Shown: positions 1 through 11,159 of the stretch, in pieces | Layout of the letters: the number at the start of each line of letters is the position of its first letter | Numbering within the stretch: the stretch's first letter is position 1 | From: Rotaria socialis | Lineage: Eukaryota > Rotifera > Eurotatoria > Philodinida > Philodinidae | Reading direction: 5' to 3' | Length of the DNA: 64,000 bases | NCBI GenBank assembly: GCA_905331475.1 | Contig: CAJNYU010003889.1 | Coordinates: 33,823 to 97,822 of the forward strand | Translations under genes and position numbers: made by a program | The notes under the pieces: generated by a model | The model's input: the letters and a program-made list of their open reading frames with translations, nothing else | The model's database searches: none | Told to the model about the DNA's origin: nothing

Positions 1-299
1 TTAAAAATTGTTTTTAATGTTAATATTTTTATTTTCCTAGATATTTATTTTTTATTTTCCTTAATTTTAAAATTAATTTTTTTTTAACTTTTAACTTAGT
101 AAATTTTTAAATTTTTTTGGGTTTTAATTTTTCAATTACTTTTTATTGTGAAAATTTTTAATTTAAAATTTTTTAAAATTTTTTATAAAAATTTTAATTT
201 TATAGTCTTGTGTTTTATTTTGTGCAAAAATATTTTAAATACACAATAAAAGTACAAATAAAATGAAAACCTAATCTATGTCATCTTTTGTACCAATTG
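1..299. other. AT-rich stretch, nothing recognised
   Basis: Almost pure A/T runs with many TTTTAAAATT-like words. No coding signal, tRNA or inverted terminal repeat was seen. Confidence 0.6.
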
Positions 300-460
300 G
301 GACGACACTGCGTCCCATAATTGCGAAAAACTTGAACGCAGTTATGCGTAATTGCGATTTTTTCATCATAGTTACGCGTAGTTACGTCGCGATTTTCCGC
401 AATTACGGGTCACAGTGCAATCGCAGTTACACCGTAACTGCGCCAGTTTCACGGCAATGA
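300..460. repeat. Word cluster built on CAATTACG / GTAACTGC
   Basis: The segment repeats short permutations of CGTAATTGCG, GCAGTTACG and their complements in both orientations. It is markedly richer in CG than the flanks. The open frame at 278-460 is a translation of the repeat and I do not treat it as a gene. No terminal inverted repeat or target duplication could be fixed. It belongs to the general class of word clusters described in the findings. Confidence 0.55.
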
Positions 461-842
461 AACACATGGGATGGCGTGCACAAGTGCAAGTGAAAAAAGT
501 TCTACACATTAGCAGATGTCACGTGGTGATGACAAACAGGACAGGTTTGTATCATTGATAGCCAATGATCGACACAATTAGTGTGCAAGAGTGACCATAC
601 GGCAGCTTTTTTATATTGTCATTGATCATAAAATTCATTTGATAGATGACACTAAAAGAACATACAACAAAGTGAAAAAAAGAGATTGTGATTGAAGGCT
701 CTTCTATTTTTGTTACTAACTATTCAGTTTGATTGAACCCATGCCATCAAAAGTTTGACCAAAAACCGCAATTGGTAAGTTATTGATAGTACCTGATGAT
801 GCTGGAGGATTTTCGTAGGTATTGAAAATCCTATTTAGTATA

Positions 843-1640
843 CTATTCTAAACAAAGATAACGCTGGTGGAATTTCGAATATTTTAAATAAGACGTACCC
901 AAATTATTGTAACAATCGGAATAACGAACGTTCTCGCTACCCATTCTACAAAATAATTTAACAGCACACCGGTAAGACGAAGAAAAATAAATTTGAGAAG
1001 CCGTAAAAGGAGTGGAGTAAAAACACGAATTAGTTGCCATATCCAAAGACTCTAGTAGAGATTACCAGTCGAAATGGAGCACGAGCCACCAGAACGCGGT
1101 TGGAAAAGAAGAACGGCTCCTATTGAATAATGATAGACGATAATGACATTTGTAAAATAAGATATCGTATAATGAATAGCTGATAAATAATTAAAAATTA
1201 GTCCAAAATTTGACGCACGATAAATAGCTGATTGATAATGACAGGAAGAATAGTGATAACGATGTTACACTCAGCTAAAACAAGCCCAGTGTAGGCATAT
1301 GATTTAAGTGGTGCACGAAAGTATAGATCTTCAATGCGGGTATATACGCATTTTGTACTTTTAGCTTTAATCATGGCGAATGCCACAACCCCGAAATAAA
1401 CACCATTGTAAATAATCGATACGATAAGAATAAGATTCTCTTCTATTAATGATCGTTGTGTTGGAAGTGAAGGTTTTGGTGAACAAGTAAAAATTGAAAT
1501 CCATGCTTTGAAACACACAATCCCGAGATAGAAGCGAATCAGTTCACAATCGTTATTTTTAGGGTTTTCTGATCTAAATACAAAGGCAATACTAACGCAC
1601 ACCGATAGAAATTTGGCGAAATGAAAAACACTGCATCGAT
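843..1640 (-). pseudogene. Decayed multi-pass membrane protein fragment
   Basis: On the minus strand, 1602-1198 encodes 134 residues with three hydrophobic segments, around 'RFYLGIVCFKAW', 'LILIVSIIYNGVYFGVV' and 'LVLAECNIVITILPVI'. Downstream the same strand carries further hydrophobic peptide in shifting frames with stops down to 843. Upstream the frame runs into a TG-rich minisatellite at about 1640, so the 5' part is missing. The layout suggests a receptor- or channel-like membrane protein, but no family signature is visible and I do not assign one. A chance open frame in AT-rich DNA is the alternative, since A/T-rich codons favour hydrophobic residues. Confidence 0.3.
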
Positions 1641-1735
1641 CAGGGTGTGGGTGTGGGTGTAGGTGTTAGTGTGGATGTGGATGTGGTTGTTAATGTGGGT
1701 GCGAGTATAGTTGTTGGGGTGATCATGGCTGAGCT
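1641..1735. repeat. Degenerate TGTGGG-type minisatellite
   Basis: A run of GGTGTGGGTGTGGG drifts into GGATGTGGATGTGG. The TGTGGG unit resembles the telomeric repeat I recall for bdelloids, here interstitial. Related tracts occur at 10699, 12888, 17219, 29455, 36605 and 62882. Confidence 0.6.
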
Positions 1736-1794
1736 CGTTTTTCACTATTCTACATTTGCGCATGACGAGTGAGAAATAGTGCATGATAAGTCAA

Positions 1795-1976
1795 TTCCGG
1801 AATCGCACTGAATTCGTGGGTAGTGATTACGGGAATTGCGGCATTGTATTCGGGGTGATAAACGGAAGTTCGGGAATTAGATGGAATTGATTTCTAGCAC
1901 GGAACTGGCTCCGTAATGTTTAATATTGCGGAATAGGATATATTCTCGGTGAAACCGGATCGACTCGAGACCGGGC
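1795..1976. repeat. GGAATTCC word-cluster fragment, right-end copy of the 35853-36953 family
   Basis: The segment is full of GGAATT and AATTCCG words. It finishes with CCGTAATGTTTAATATTGCGG followed by AATAGGATATATTCTCGG, which aligns with the right end of the element at 35853-36953 (AACATTGCGG, AATAGGATGTATTCTCG). It is a truncated, diverged copy of that family, because the matching left end is absent. Confidence 0.6.
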
Positions 1977-3105
1977 AGATCCAAAGATCTGACCTGTTTG
2001 AGTTTTCAGAATCGGAACTATTCAATAGACGAAAATAAAAAAAATATCATAATCTTTGATAAAAATATAAAAAGTGTACTGGCTAGTGGATTCAAAAAAA
2101 CGTTTTCAGAATGTGTCGCATGTATCGTACAAAATGTATTGTGCCATCGCTGGAGATAATATGTCGCAACGAGCATCTCGTGTCACGCTCGAATGTGTCG
2201 TACATTGTGTCGCAAACCACGACGCATGCGACACATTTAAACTTACTGTCAACGACATCTTAATCTGCTTGGTTCATTCTAGAAAATGAACCCATGATCA
2301 CAATATGTTCGATTCATCATGTCGTCCAACAACAATCTTCAATATAGAGTGGCAAGCACCCAACCCGGTTCATAAAAAGCTGTTTTATAATACGTCAACT
2401 ATAGACGGAGTTGACGTTTGAAAAGTCCTTCGTGGCGATTTTATGAAAAACCCCTTGTGATGTTTTTCTATGTAAACAACTATGATCGTTTTTTTTTTAT
2501 AACAAATTATTTATTTTTCGTGAACGATTGTCATTTTTTTTTGTTTTAAAAATCGTTTTTTTCTCTCCATCATTATCAATGATTGATGATCAATCATAGT
2601 GTTGTTTTTTGTTATAAAAAACTACTTATATTGAACGATCGTCAATTTTTTCATGTTAAAAATTGTCTTAATTCTCCATTATGACAAATCAGTGCTTTTT
2701 CTGTTATAAAAAGTCTTTCATCATATGATCGATTATCAATTGTTTTTGTTACAAAAATTGTGATGGATTCTCTTTTTCTGCTTCATTAAAATAAATTGTT
2801 GATGAAATATTTTTTTATTTTTAATGATTCTTTCTGGTTTCAAATATTTTCGGGATGGTTGATGCTATTATTCCTGCTTAGAAACTGTTTAATTCTTATT
2901 AAACAGGATCAAACTAATTTCTTATAAGAATTCCTTGAATGGACTTTATAATTGTGAAAATTGACTTAATGATATGTTATTAAAAATCATGTACACACGA
3001 GAACGACATCTTTCAATGCATTATAATTTCTATTATGCAGTTTGGGTACATGAGAAAGAAAGAAAGGCGTATCCTCAACCCTCATTGGCTACTTAACTGT
3101 TCACA
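1977..3105. other. Gene-free stretch with two low-complexity clusters
   Basis: 2085-2240 contains TGTCGCA and TGCGACA in both orientations, so it is another short word cluster. 2480-2770 repeats TTGTTATAAAAA and GAACGATCGTCAA words. The rest is AT-rich and shows no coding signal. Confidence 0.45.
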
Positions 3106-3113
3106 GTGAACGC

Positions 3114-4063
3114 CAGTGTTTCTAATGGTAAGTGTACACAATGGAAGCAAAATGTACAAATATTTGCAGGCGTCAAAATACACGCTGCTGTACACTTTGT
3201 ATAAAAAACAGCATGTACATTGTACATTTTGCTGGAGAACATATTTGAAGTACTAAAAATTGGGTTCAAAGAATGAATTGATGATGACCGCTATTGACTT
3301 ATTTAATCATTCGTTGAATACGATCAATTTTGCTTTTCTAGGTTTATTATCTATTTATTTTCTAGATGAACTTATTTCTCTATTTCTCATCCGATTGTTA
3401 TTAATTAATTTACGTTTTTAATTGTAATTTATCTGCATTATTAATGAACCATTTACAATTGAAATTAGATGTGATTTGGAAGAGTAAAAAGGTGACAAAT
3501 AATTGTGTTGCATGCTCGAGAGAAAATGAAGATAACATATTACAATTGATTTCATCTTCATCATTAATAACTACTGAAACACAAGCAACAACATGTGAAA
3601 ATGAACTTATAGTTGGAAATGAGATTGTAGTTGAGAATGAAAATGAAATTGGAAGTTTTTAACGAAGAATCAAGTAATGAATCATCAAGTTCTAATCACG
3701 ATTAAGATACACGTTCGTCAATTATTGTTAAAAAGTGTTTGAGTAAGCAAACAATAAATGTTCGATCTGACCATCATAAGAAATATAAATCTTCTTGGGA
3801 ATCATTAATTAATTCTCAATACAAAGCACATATATATTTATGTGATCGATTAGATGAGTGACACAAGTTTGTATGTTGGTTATATTATATGAACAATTCG
3901 ATTGATTTGTTAACTAAGATGTGAACATTCGTTTTCAGTTTTTTATTGTTTGAAAATTCGACATAGTACATTTTGTTTATAAAAAGAACATTTTATGTAC
4001 ACTTTAATAATTGAAAACAGAGTGTACAATACATTTTGTTTTAGATTTTCATTAGAAACACTG
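3114..4063 (+). mobile_element. hAT-type DNA transposon relic with 8-bp target duplication
   Basis: Both ends read CAGTGTTTCTAATG inward, which fits the hAT terminal rule (YAGNG). The flanks are GTGAACGC at 3106-3113 and ATGAACGC at 4064-4071, an 8-bp duplication with one mismatch. Just inside both ends are words of the type TGTACATTTTG / CAAAATGTACA in both orientations (3130-3240 and 3965-4045). The centre carries decayed coding sequence on +. An acidic peptide at 3444-3662 is followed, after stops, by 'HHKKYKSSWESLINSQYKAH' near 3768, a pattern like the region ahead of the zinc finger in animal hAT transposases. No catalytic region remains, so the copy is non-autonomous. Confidence 0.75.
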
Positions 4064-4185
4064 ATGAACGCGTACAAATTTTAAACCGTATTAACTTAAT
4101 CCACGTTGCAGTGTGTTTGACCCCTTTGTCAATCAAATAAGTATCCACCACACTACTACTTGATCAATGTCAGTGTCATAATCAT

Positions 4186-4282
4186 TTGTTTATGGAAGAC
4201 ATGCAACGAATAAATTGGCAAAGAAATGATGGCATGGTTCTGAATTCAAATAATGTTAAAAGACAAAAATTACAATATGAAA
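4186..4282 (+). CDS. Possible 5' exon of the F-box gene
   Basis: ATG at 4186 opens a short basic peptide containing 'NNVKRQKLQYE', and a GTAATA donor follows at 4283. Short leaders ahead of an F-box exon fit this family. The phase is wrong, however. The donor leaves one base while the acceptor at 4416-4417 needs two, so either there is a 1-bp indel or this is not the true exon. Confidence 0.3.
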
Positions 4283-5464
4283 GTAATACATTTTCATACG
4301 TATATTTAATTAATTCCTTTATCTTCTTTGTTTTTTTCTTTAAAGTAATAACAATAGATCGAAAAAAGTGAAAATATTTTATACAATGTAATATTTTTAT
4401 TATTCCATTTTACTTAGGTCTTTCCTTGAAGATTTAGCTAATGAAATTTTTTATGATATATTTGAATATCTTGATATGTACCATATTTATAAAGGATTTT
4501 TCAATCTTAATAGAAGATTTGAAAATTTGATTATTAATTCAAATTTTTTACATCAAACAAATATTTCAATGATTCCAAAAAATGATCTGGAAGATTTTCA
4601 TATTAATGTTATTATACCAAATAGACATAGAATTAATTCACTTCGTTTGTCAAATCCGTTTGTTACTCCAATTATTTTCTCATCACCACGCATACTTTTA
4701 CAATTTATTCATCTAAAACAACTTGTTCTTGACAATATACAAATGAAATACTTACGCAAAATTTTCGATTGTTTAATGCATTCGCCATTACCAAAATTGT
4801 ATTCATTAAGCATTTCTATTATTGATTGTATTGAATCTTTAGATATTCTTTTTGTTGATTTATTTAATTTATCAACATTAAAATATTGTAAATTAAAATA
4901 TGAAACTAAAACATATGAAATTTCATCATTTCTTAATGTTATTAAATCTAATTCTAGTCCAATTGAATATTTGATTATAAATGGTCGTTTTCCATTCATA
5001 GCATTGAATAATTTATTATGTTGTCTTCCTCAGCTTCATTATTTATCTATTAACTGTCTTGCCGACTCTGTTGGTTATATAGGAAGGAATAAATTATCTC
5101 CTATTCAATTAAACTACTTAAAATATGTTTCTCTTAAACTGGATTGTATTCGTTTTTATCAAGTTGAAGAAATTTTCAAGAATTTTTTTCATTATATTCA
5201 CACTTTACGGCTTACAACACATAATGATGAAAACTATTTGAACGCTAAACAATGGGAAGAATTAATCATATCTTATATGCCATGTTTACGCATTTTTGAT
5301 ATAAATCATACAAATTCAGTGAATTATGATACTTCAAGATATCGTAAATTGATCAATGGATTTAATTCCTCGTTTTGGATTGAAAAAAAATGGTTGTTTA
5401 CATATCAACATGATTGGTCAAAAGCTTATGGGAATCTACTTTTTTATTCAACAGATCCATATCG

Positions 5465-7186
5465 GTAAAAGAAAGGAGATTAATTAATATCCCATAATAA
5501 GTCTTTTTAAATACTGAATATTAGTTAGTTTAACTTCAATTGATTCTCTACAAAATTATTGACACGAGTTTTCAAGCAACTATTTCGAAGGTGCATAAAG
5601 TTCAGATCTATTTAATTGTCAAAAGAAAAGAGAATGATTGGAATTTTTCAGCTAATATTTCATGAATAAACTTCTTTTTAAATACAAGTCAAACTAACGG
5701 TTGGCCCAGAATTAATGACATAGTTTCTATTTTTCGAATAGCACGCTTCGCTTCGATCATATGGAGTTAAGATTAGACTTGAAAGATACCGTATTGAATT
5801 CTCTGCAAGACCTGCATCAGACGTTTTTCTATACAAAGCAAAATAGAAATTTGAAAATAAGAATACTGTAGACGGTCAAAATGGTCGACCTTCTACACTG
5901 AAAAGTCGTGTATCTTAGATGTATTCACTGGCTAGTGACGAAAAAAATCAAATAATAGAAACGTTTGGTAGTCTTTGAAAATTCTCATGTTGATCCGTGT
6001 GACGTTGACCAATAATTTTCTCTTTCAGATATTAACGATATTGAGAAAAAAGGCATAACGAAGCCAAAATAGTATCTTCTGGGTTTCTTTATTTGCATCA
6101 AAAATGACTACTGTGTCAAGGTTAGAGGCAAAAATCGCGCTGATATTTTCTTCTTTAATTCCGTTGAAGAAAAATTTCAGCTTTGCACCATTCGCAATTC
6201 GATTTTGAAAATTCAAAACTCTCGATCTTCAATTTGATTACAATACACGTTTAACTATATGACAAGAAAGAGCACAACTCTACCAAGCAATGTAAAAAAA
6301 TTTTCCCCGAAAAGTGACTATTAAGTACTTTCAATAGTAGGTTTTAAGCAGGAAAAATGACTTATAAGTGAACCTTTTTAAGTACTTTTGAAAGTGAGAA
6401 AAATTTGAGCAAGTATTACAAAAGGTGAAAAATAGTAAGAGTAGTTACATTACATTACTTTATTACTATTAAAAGTGGTTCAAATTGACTTTTGATTCAC
6501 TTTTTTACATGGAAAGTACTGGAAAAAAATTTCCAATAAATTGTCCTTTTGTTTTGTAAGCTCTAAAAAAGATTCGAATTATTATCTTAAAAAATGACTT
6601 TGATAGTTGGTCCTTTTCGACCGTCTCGAATACTCTGGTTTTCACATTTCTATTTGTCATTGTACAGAAAAATGCCTGATACGTGTCATGCAAAGGATTC
6701 AATGGATTATCTTTCAAGTCTAAAGTTAACTATATATGATCAAAGCGAAAAGAGATATTTACGAAAGACAAACTATGTCATTAATTTTGGACCATCTGTT
6801 AATTGAGTGTTTCACCAATAAAAATCAGACAATGACATCGATAAAATTCCTTTCAATCTCTCCTATTATGTAGAAATCGAACTTCTAGGTCAGAATCTGT
6901 TGTAGCTCATTAATCTTTTTTCTTTTAACGGAGAAGTATCAGATAACGTTTAGTGGTACCTTAGAGATCAAAAACGAATCTAGTTAAACTGAAATTCGGC
7001 TCTATTCGATGTTTTCTAAATAATTCACTAGGAATATTTCCTAGAAAAAGTAAACAGCTTCGTGAAGCATTCAAAGCCCTATTGGATAACATTAAAACGA
7101 TCTGTTTTTAAATATTTGAAAGACTTAGTGAAAAGTTAATACTTATTTTCGGATACACGTTGATTTTTCTTTTATTATTGTTTTAG
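5465..7186 (+). other. 1722-bp intron inside the F-box gene
   Basis: The GT-AG boundaries restore the reading frame and the family sequence exactly. The other introns I can measure here are about 180 bp or less, so this one is unusual. It holds a word cluster at 6296-6535 and otherwise no recognisable gene, which suggests expansion by a mobile-element insertion. Confidence 0.7.
6296..6535. repeat. Word cluster built on AAGTACTT inside the intron
   Basis: AAGTACTTT, AAAAGTACTT, AAAAGTGA and their complements recur throughout. The edges, AAAAAAATTTTCC and GGAAAAAAATTT, are roughly inverted. It is the same style as the other clusters but with its own palindromic core. Confidence 0.5.
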
Positions 7187-7880
7187 TCGAAAGGATTATA
7201 AATTTCTTTGGGACGGAGATGCAAAAGAGTGTTCACATATTCAAGAGTCGAATTTAAATTCAATTCAACATATTTTGATTTATAGTTATGAAATAAAAAA
7301 TAATGATCTAATTTATCTTCCAAATATTACTCAAATAACAATTAAACATTATCCTCGACAACCAAACGGTTCAATTACAACAAGTCTTGATTCTATGATT
7401 CAATTGAAACAAGTGAAGAAATTAATTATTCAATGTCATGATTTTCCTTTTGAAGAACTGATTAAACTATTAAGTTTTACACTGAATTTACATACATTAA
7501 AATTGAAATTGATATCTTTGAACGAAAATAATATTAGGCTAATTCAACAAAGTGAAAATTTTCAATATGTATCAAAAACAAATCAAGTAAAACATTTAGA
7601 TCTTTTTCAACTGTGCGAATTCAATCAAATTGAATTGATTATTAACTTATTTCCATAATTAGAATATTTAAAAACTGGAATCAATTATAAAGAACTTCAA
7701 CAAATAACAAGATACTTATTATCAAAAACTAGCAATAAAGCACAACATTTATTCTTCCTATGCATTTCAGGTATACCAAAAGTATTTTTAAAGAAATTGA
7801 ATGTATTAATTAAATCAGAAAATTTACTTCATGATTACTGTATTAGATTTATTAATCGTGATTTATTTTTATGGTGGTAA

Positions 7881-8283
7881 AAATTTAGTATCACAGATAT
7901 TTGTTTTTTCGTTATACAGATAAATAAAAGATCTAATTTGTAATAACCCCCCCCATATTAGTAGACCCCCCTATATTAGAAGACCCCTCTTAAGAAATTA
8001 TGTGAAATTCACAATAGAAGACTCTGGTCTTGTGAAAGGAAATTTTTTACACTTTTTTTACTTTTTTTCGTTGATTTATTTATTGAATTGAATTTATTGG
8101 AGAATACAAGTCACAGCAGGATAGAAGAGAAAGTAATAGCTTATCTATGCAGAATGGAAATACATTTTCGTCGGAAAGAGGAAAACAAATTTCCGCTAGA
8201 ATGAAATCAAGAGGAAAATGAAATCTATAAATGGTGCAAGAAGGAGAGAACGAATAATATTAAAATTAGTGAATATATAAAAT
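7881..8283. other. Intergenic, nothing recognised
   Basis: The only feature is a short C-run motif at 7945-7992 (ATATTAGTAGACCCCCC, then ATATTAGAAGACCCC). No gene was seen. Confidence 0.5.
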
Positions 8284-8652
8284 ATGGAAGAAGAACATCT
8301 TGTACGATTTTATGCCGACGAAGATTCAAATTTTGATGATGATAACAGTTCTGATGATAATTCAAGTGTTGAAGTTACTTCAAGCATTGATGAATGTGAA
8401 AATGAATTAGTACGTTTATCAACATATCTTCAATTAGAATCCGATTGTGAAAATGATGATGATCAAGCTTTTGAATGGCCTGAGCCACCTCCATCCTTAA
8501 TTTCTCCAGACTCATCTGATATCGAAGAATTATGTGATTCACAACAAGTGATATTGTCCGCAACGTCACTTCATAACGATAATATTCGAGAAAAATGTAC
8601 GAAACGTAAACGACGCCAATGGACAATAAAAGAAAAACTTATTGCTGTTGCA
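8284..8652 (+). CDS. Partial acidic protein with basic helix-turn-helix-like end, cut by the gap
   Basis: 123 residues are readable before the run of N. The first 100 are very acidic and serine-rich ('FDDDNSSDDNSS', 'ESDCENDDDQ', 'PDSSDIEELCD'). They are followed by a basic block, 'KCTKRKRRQWTIKEKLIAVA', that looks like the start of a psq/CENP-B-type helix-turn-helix as in pogo/Tigger transposases. An acidic leader followed by such a block is common in transposon-derived proteins. The rest lies in the gap, so the identity is tentative. Any open frame drawn through the Ns is meaningless. Confidence 0.45.
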
Positions 8653-9342
8653 NNNNNNNNNNNNNNNNNNNNNNNNNNNNNNNNNNNNNNNNNNNNNNNN
8701 NNNNNNNNNNNNNNNNNNNNNNNNNNNNNNNNNNNNNNNNNNNNNNNNNNNNNNNNNNNNNNNNNNNNNNNNNNNNNNNNNNNNNNNNNNNNNNNNNNNN
8801 NNNNNNNNNNNNNNNNNNNNNNNNNNNNNNNNNNNNNNNNNNNNNNNNNNNNNNNNNNNNNNNNNNNNNNNNNNNNNNNNNNNNNNNNNNNNNNNNNNNN
8901 NNNNNNNNNNNNNNNNNNNNNNNNNNNNNNNNNNNNNNNNNNNNNNNNNNNNNNNNNNNNNNNNNNNNNNNNNNNNNNNNNNNNNNNNNNNNNNNNNNNN
9001 NNNNNNNNNNNNNNNNNNNNNNNNNNNNNNNNNNNNNNNNNNNNNNNNNNNNNNNNNNNNNNNNNNNNNNNNNNNNNNNNNNNNNNNNNNNNNNNNNNNN
9101 NNNNNNNNNNNNNNNNNNNNNNNNNNNNNNNNNNNNNNNNNNNNNNNNNNNNNNNNNNNNNNNNNNNNNNNNNNNNNNNNNNNNNNNNNNNNNNNNNNNN
9201 NNNNNNNNNNNNNNNNNNNNNNNNNNNNNNNNNNNNNNNNNNNNNNNNNNNNNNNNNNNNNNNNNNNNNNNNNNNNNNNNNNNNNNNNNNNNNNNNNNNN
9301 NNNNNNNNNNNNNNNNNNNNNNNNNNNNNNNNNNNNNNNNNN
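8653..9342. other. Assembly gap (690 N)
   Basis: Unknown bases. The gap stops exactly where the 436-bp direct repeat begins, which suggests the assembler failed at a repeat boundary. Confidence 0.99.
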
Positions 9343-9357
9343 TGGATGTGAACACCA

Positions 9358-9401
9358 GCCAAGACTAGTTTCATCCTTGCTTAAGGGAATCATCAGTTGG
9401 C
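9358..9401 (-). ncRNA. Hammerhead ribozyme, ACTAGT type
   Basis: On the minus strand the order is GCCAA, CTGATGA, stem II, GAAAC, TAGTC, TTGGC. Stem I is GCCAA/TTGGC. The stem II arms are TCC-TT / AA-GGA with an AAGC loop and a bulged C. The stem III region is the palindrome ACTAGT, as in hammerheads that act as dimers. All invariant core positions (CUGANGA, GAAA, UH) are present. Predicted cleavage is after TAGTC. Confidence 0.75.
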
Positions 9402-9604
9402 AAATAATCTATATGATTCAATTTTAAATCACAAAATTAAATTATTCTGTTATATAGAAGCAATTCAAAACAGATTAACCTATCTCTTAACGAAAGGACA
9501 AATCAATATGCTAGTCTCAACTCTTACTTTTCAGTAATCGATCAAAGTCGAAAAATGATATAATATTATATTATATATTTAAATTTGTGCTTGAATTAAA
9601 AAAA

Positions 9605-9680
9605 TGCAGAGTTTAATTTCGCCGACGCGTTTCGTGTTATTTATTTATTAAAATAATGAAACACTCTTCAGGGCTCTGCA
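9605..9680 (-). ncRNA. Hammerhead ribozyme, ACGCGT type
   Basis: The minus strand reads GCAGAGCC, CTGAAGA, GTGTT with a long AT-rich loop and AACAC, then GAAAC, GCGTC, GG and CTCTGC. Stem I pairs GCAGAG with CTCTGC and CC with GG around an internal loop. Stem II is a perfect GTGTT/AACAC. The core is intact, because position 7 of CUGANGA may be any base. The palindromic ACGCGT is typical of the dimeric hammerheads reported from Penelope-like elements. Predicted cleavage lies between 9624 and 9623. Confidence 0.85.
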
Positions 9681-9778
9681 TTACAAATAAGTGCAAGAGG
9701 TAAAATTAGAAATTAGAAATTAGAATACAAATTATAGAAGAGGATAGATGTCAGAAATTACACACTTTAGATACCAGT

Positions 9779-10198
9779 ACAATGAGCTTTCCATTCCAAT
9801 TTATAGTGTATTTGTCGACAAATAAGTGAAAATTTTTCGTGACGTTTTCATTTATCTACTGATTAGAGCGACTATCAAAAATAGAAAAAAACTGCACTGT
9901 TGATGTACTCTGTTCATGTACCTTCTAAATTCGCCACAATTTTTTCCGATGGGTAGGCAATAAACACGACATTATGTATGTCGGAATCGTAAGTGTTTGT
10001 GCGATATTGAAGTCTTTTCCAATTGAATCGAAAATTGAAAATTCAGTCAGTCTGTAGTCAGGTATGATTTAATCTTTCTTTATGATATAAGTGCGAAGGA
10101 TACGGTGTGATTGAATGGAAACAATGATCATAGTCAATAAGCGAAAACTTGCAAGCGATACAAGTGATCAGCATCACATTGATATGCAAGACAGACAT
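9779..10198. other. Between repeats, nothing recognised
   Basis: AT-rich sequence without a supportable open frame. It lies between the two 436-bp repeats, where an autonomous element would carry its reverse transcriptase, but none is seen. Confidence 0.5.
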
Positions 10199-10345
10199 GA
10201 TAGCAGGACAACTTTTTCTGTCCTGCCCTGTCCTGCCCTGTCCTGTACTGCAGTAGACCTCCGTCCTGCCGCTCCACAGGACAGAATTTTTTTTTACTTT
10301 CGCCCTGTCCTGCAGGACAGAACAGGGCAATAAGCAGGGCAGAGA
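10199..10345. repeat. Word cluster built on TGTCCTGCAGGACA
   Basis: TGTCCTGCCC, CAGGACAG, CAGGGCA and their complements recur in both orientations. The open frames on both strands are shadows of this composition. No clear target duplication was found. Confidence 0.6.
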
Positions 10346-10698
10346 TGAATAGTTTCTCAAAAGAGATAATTTTTACATAAACATGTAACTATGTAAAACA
10401 TATTTATAGCTACTTAGCTTTCCTATAGCAATGCAATGTTTTCATAGCTATTTAAAATTTAGATAGCTGTTTGAATAACGGCTGTACATATCCTTAAAAA
10501 GTATTCCTCATATTTTTCTTTTTTTACCCCTTGCTCGAAAAAAATAAGAAACATTATATAGATCACTGGATCCCATTCTAATAATAATCAATATTGATTA
10601 ACACATGCTATTATTCGAAAAGACAATGATTCTTGCAGAACAACGATTCATAAAAGTGTCTTACGCACAAATTTCCAAAAATATAGCAAACAAATCTT

Positions 10699-10722
10699 GA
10701 GGGTGTGGGTGTGGGTGTGTTA
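10699..10722. repeat. Short (TGTGGG) telomere-like tract
   Basis: GAGGGTGTGGGTGTGGGTG lies 30 bp from the hammerhead at 10752. The leading CTTGAGGG is shared with the tract at 17219 and, inverted, with the one at 29505. Confidence 0.65.
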
Positions 10723-10751
10723 AACACTCAAAATATAGTGATTCAAAGCAA

Positions 10752-10799
10752 AATACGACGCGTTTCGAACCTTGCTTAAAGGTTCAATCATCAGGTATC
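10752..10799 (-). ncRNA. Hammerhead ribozyme
   Basis: The minus strand reads GATAC, CTGATGA, then stem II GAACCTT/AAGGTTC (7 bp, loop TAAGC), then GAAAC, GCGTC and GTATT. Stem I is GATAC/GTATT (one G-U pair). The core is intact and carries the same ACGCGT palindrome as the one at 9605. Confidence 0.85.
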
Positions 10800-10985
10800 A
10801 TTAGAATCTTTTACAACATAAGAACTTTTAGAACTATATATTGAATTGGAAATATTCCTTAATATTTACCAATAATTTCAAATTAATTCAACGAAGAAGC
10901 CGAAAAAGACGACAACGAAGTTGAACGAAATTGAAAATTAAAGTTAAAAGGAGTAAATCCTACATAGTTAAAATTTCATCAAGCT

Positions 10986-11033
10986 AACTACGATCCAGAT
11001 TTCGTCCTTGCTAAAAGGAGTCATCAGGTAGTT
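10986..11033 (-). ncRNA. Hammerhead ribozyme, variant stem III
   Basis: The minus strand reads AACTAC, CTGATGA, stem II TCCTT/AAGGA (loop TTAGC), then GAAA, TC-TG-GA forming a tiny stem III, TC, and GTAGTT. Stem I AACTAC/GTAGTT is perfect. The base after GAAA is T rather than C but is paired, so the fold is kept. Confidence 0.75.
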
Positions 11034-11159
11034 TTGACGTTCGTAACTATCCAAGTGAACGTAAAGCTCATAGATAAGTTACATAATCTACACAAAGTAG
11101 GATAAAATTCAAAAGAAAATTACCGAACCTGGTAGATATCGTTACCGAAGTATTCAGTC

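Larger units (their letters stand above)
4418..7880 (+). pseudogene. F-box / LRR-like protein gene, split by a long intron, probably inactivated
   Basis: Exon A (4418-5464) follows the acceptor TTACTTAG and starts with an F-box, 'FLEDLANEIFYDIFEYLD', then about 300 residues of leucine-rich, repeat-like sequence ending 'FYSTDPYR'. A donor GTAAAAG at 5465 and acceptor TTGTTTTAG ending at 7186 join it in phase (CG+T) to exon B. Exon B begins 'RKDYKFLWDGD' and continues with leucine-rich sequence, as I recall for bdelloid F-box proteins. An in-frame TAA at 7656-7658 interrupts exon B, but conserved-looking sequence continues in the same frame to 'RFINRDLFLWW' and TAA at 7880. F-box proteins usually recruit substrates to SCF ubiquitin ligases. 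The nonsense codon and the doubtful first exon make a pseudogene, or a gene truncated by about 74 residues, the likely reading. Confidence 0.75.
9343..9778. repeat. 436-bp direct repeat, copy 1 (hammerhead-bearing)
   Basis: By eye it matches 11380-11815 with no difference at an offset of 2037 bp, from TGGATGTGAACACC to TTTAGATACCAGT. It holds two hammerhead ribozymes on the minus strand (9358-9401 and 9605-9680). Its left edge is the gap, so the true length may be larger. I read it as a pseudo-LTR or terminal fragment of a Penelope-like element, or as a retrozyme-like unit. Confidence 0.8.

Noticed and set aside
790-815. CTGATGATG as a hammerhead core
   Set aside because: No GAAA, stem II or stem I partner follows at the required distance.
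8284-9427. Long open frames crossing 8653-9342 on both strands
   Set aside because: They read through 690 N, so they contain no information. Only 8284-8652 is real sequence.
10190-10350. TIR and duplication around the TGTCCTGCAGGACA cluster
   Set aside because: Neither edge has a convincing inverted partner, and the flanking 8-mers differ.
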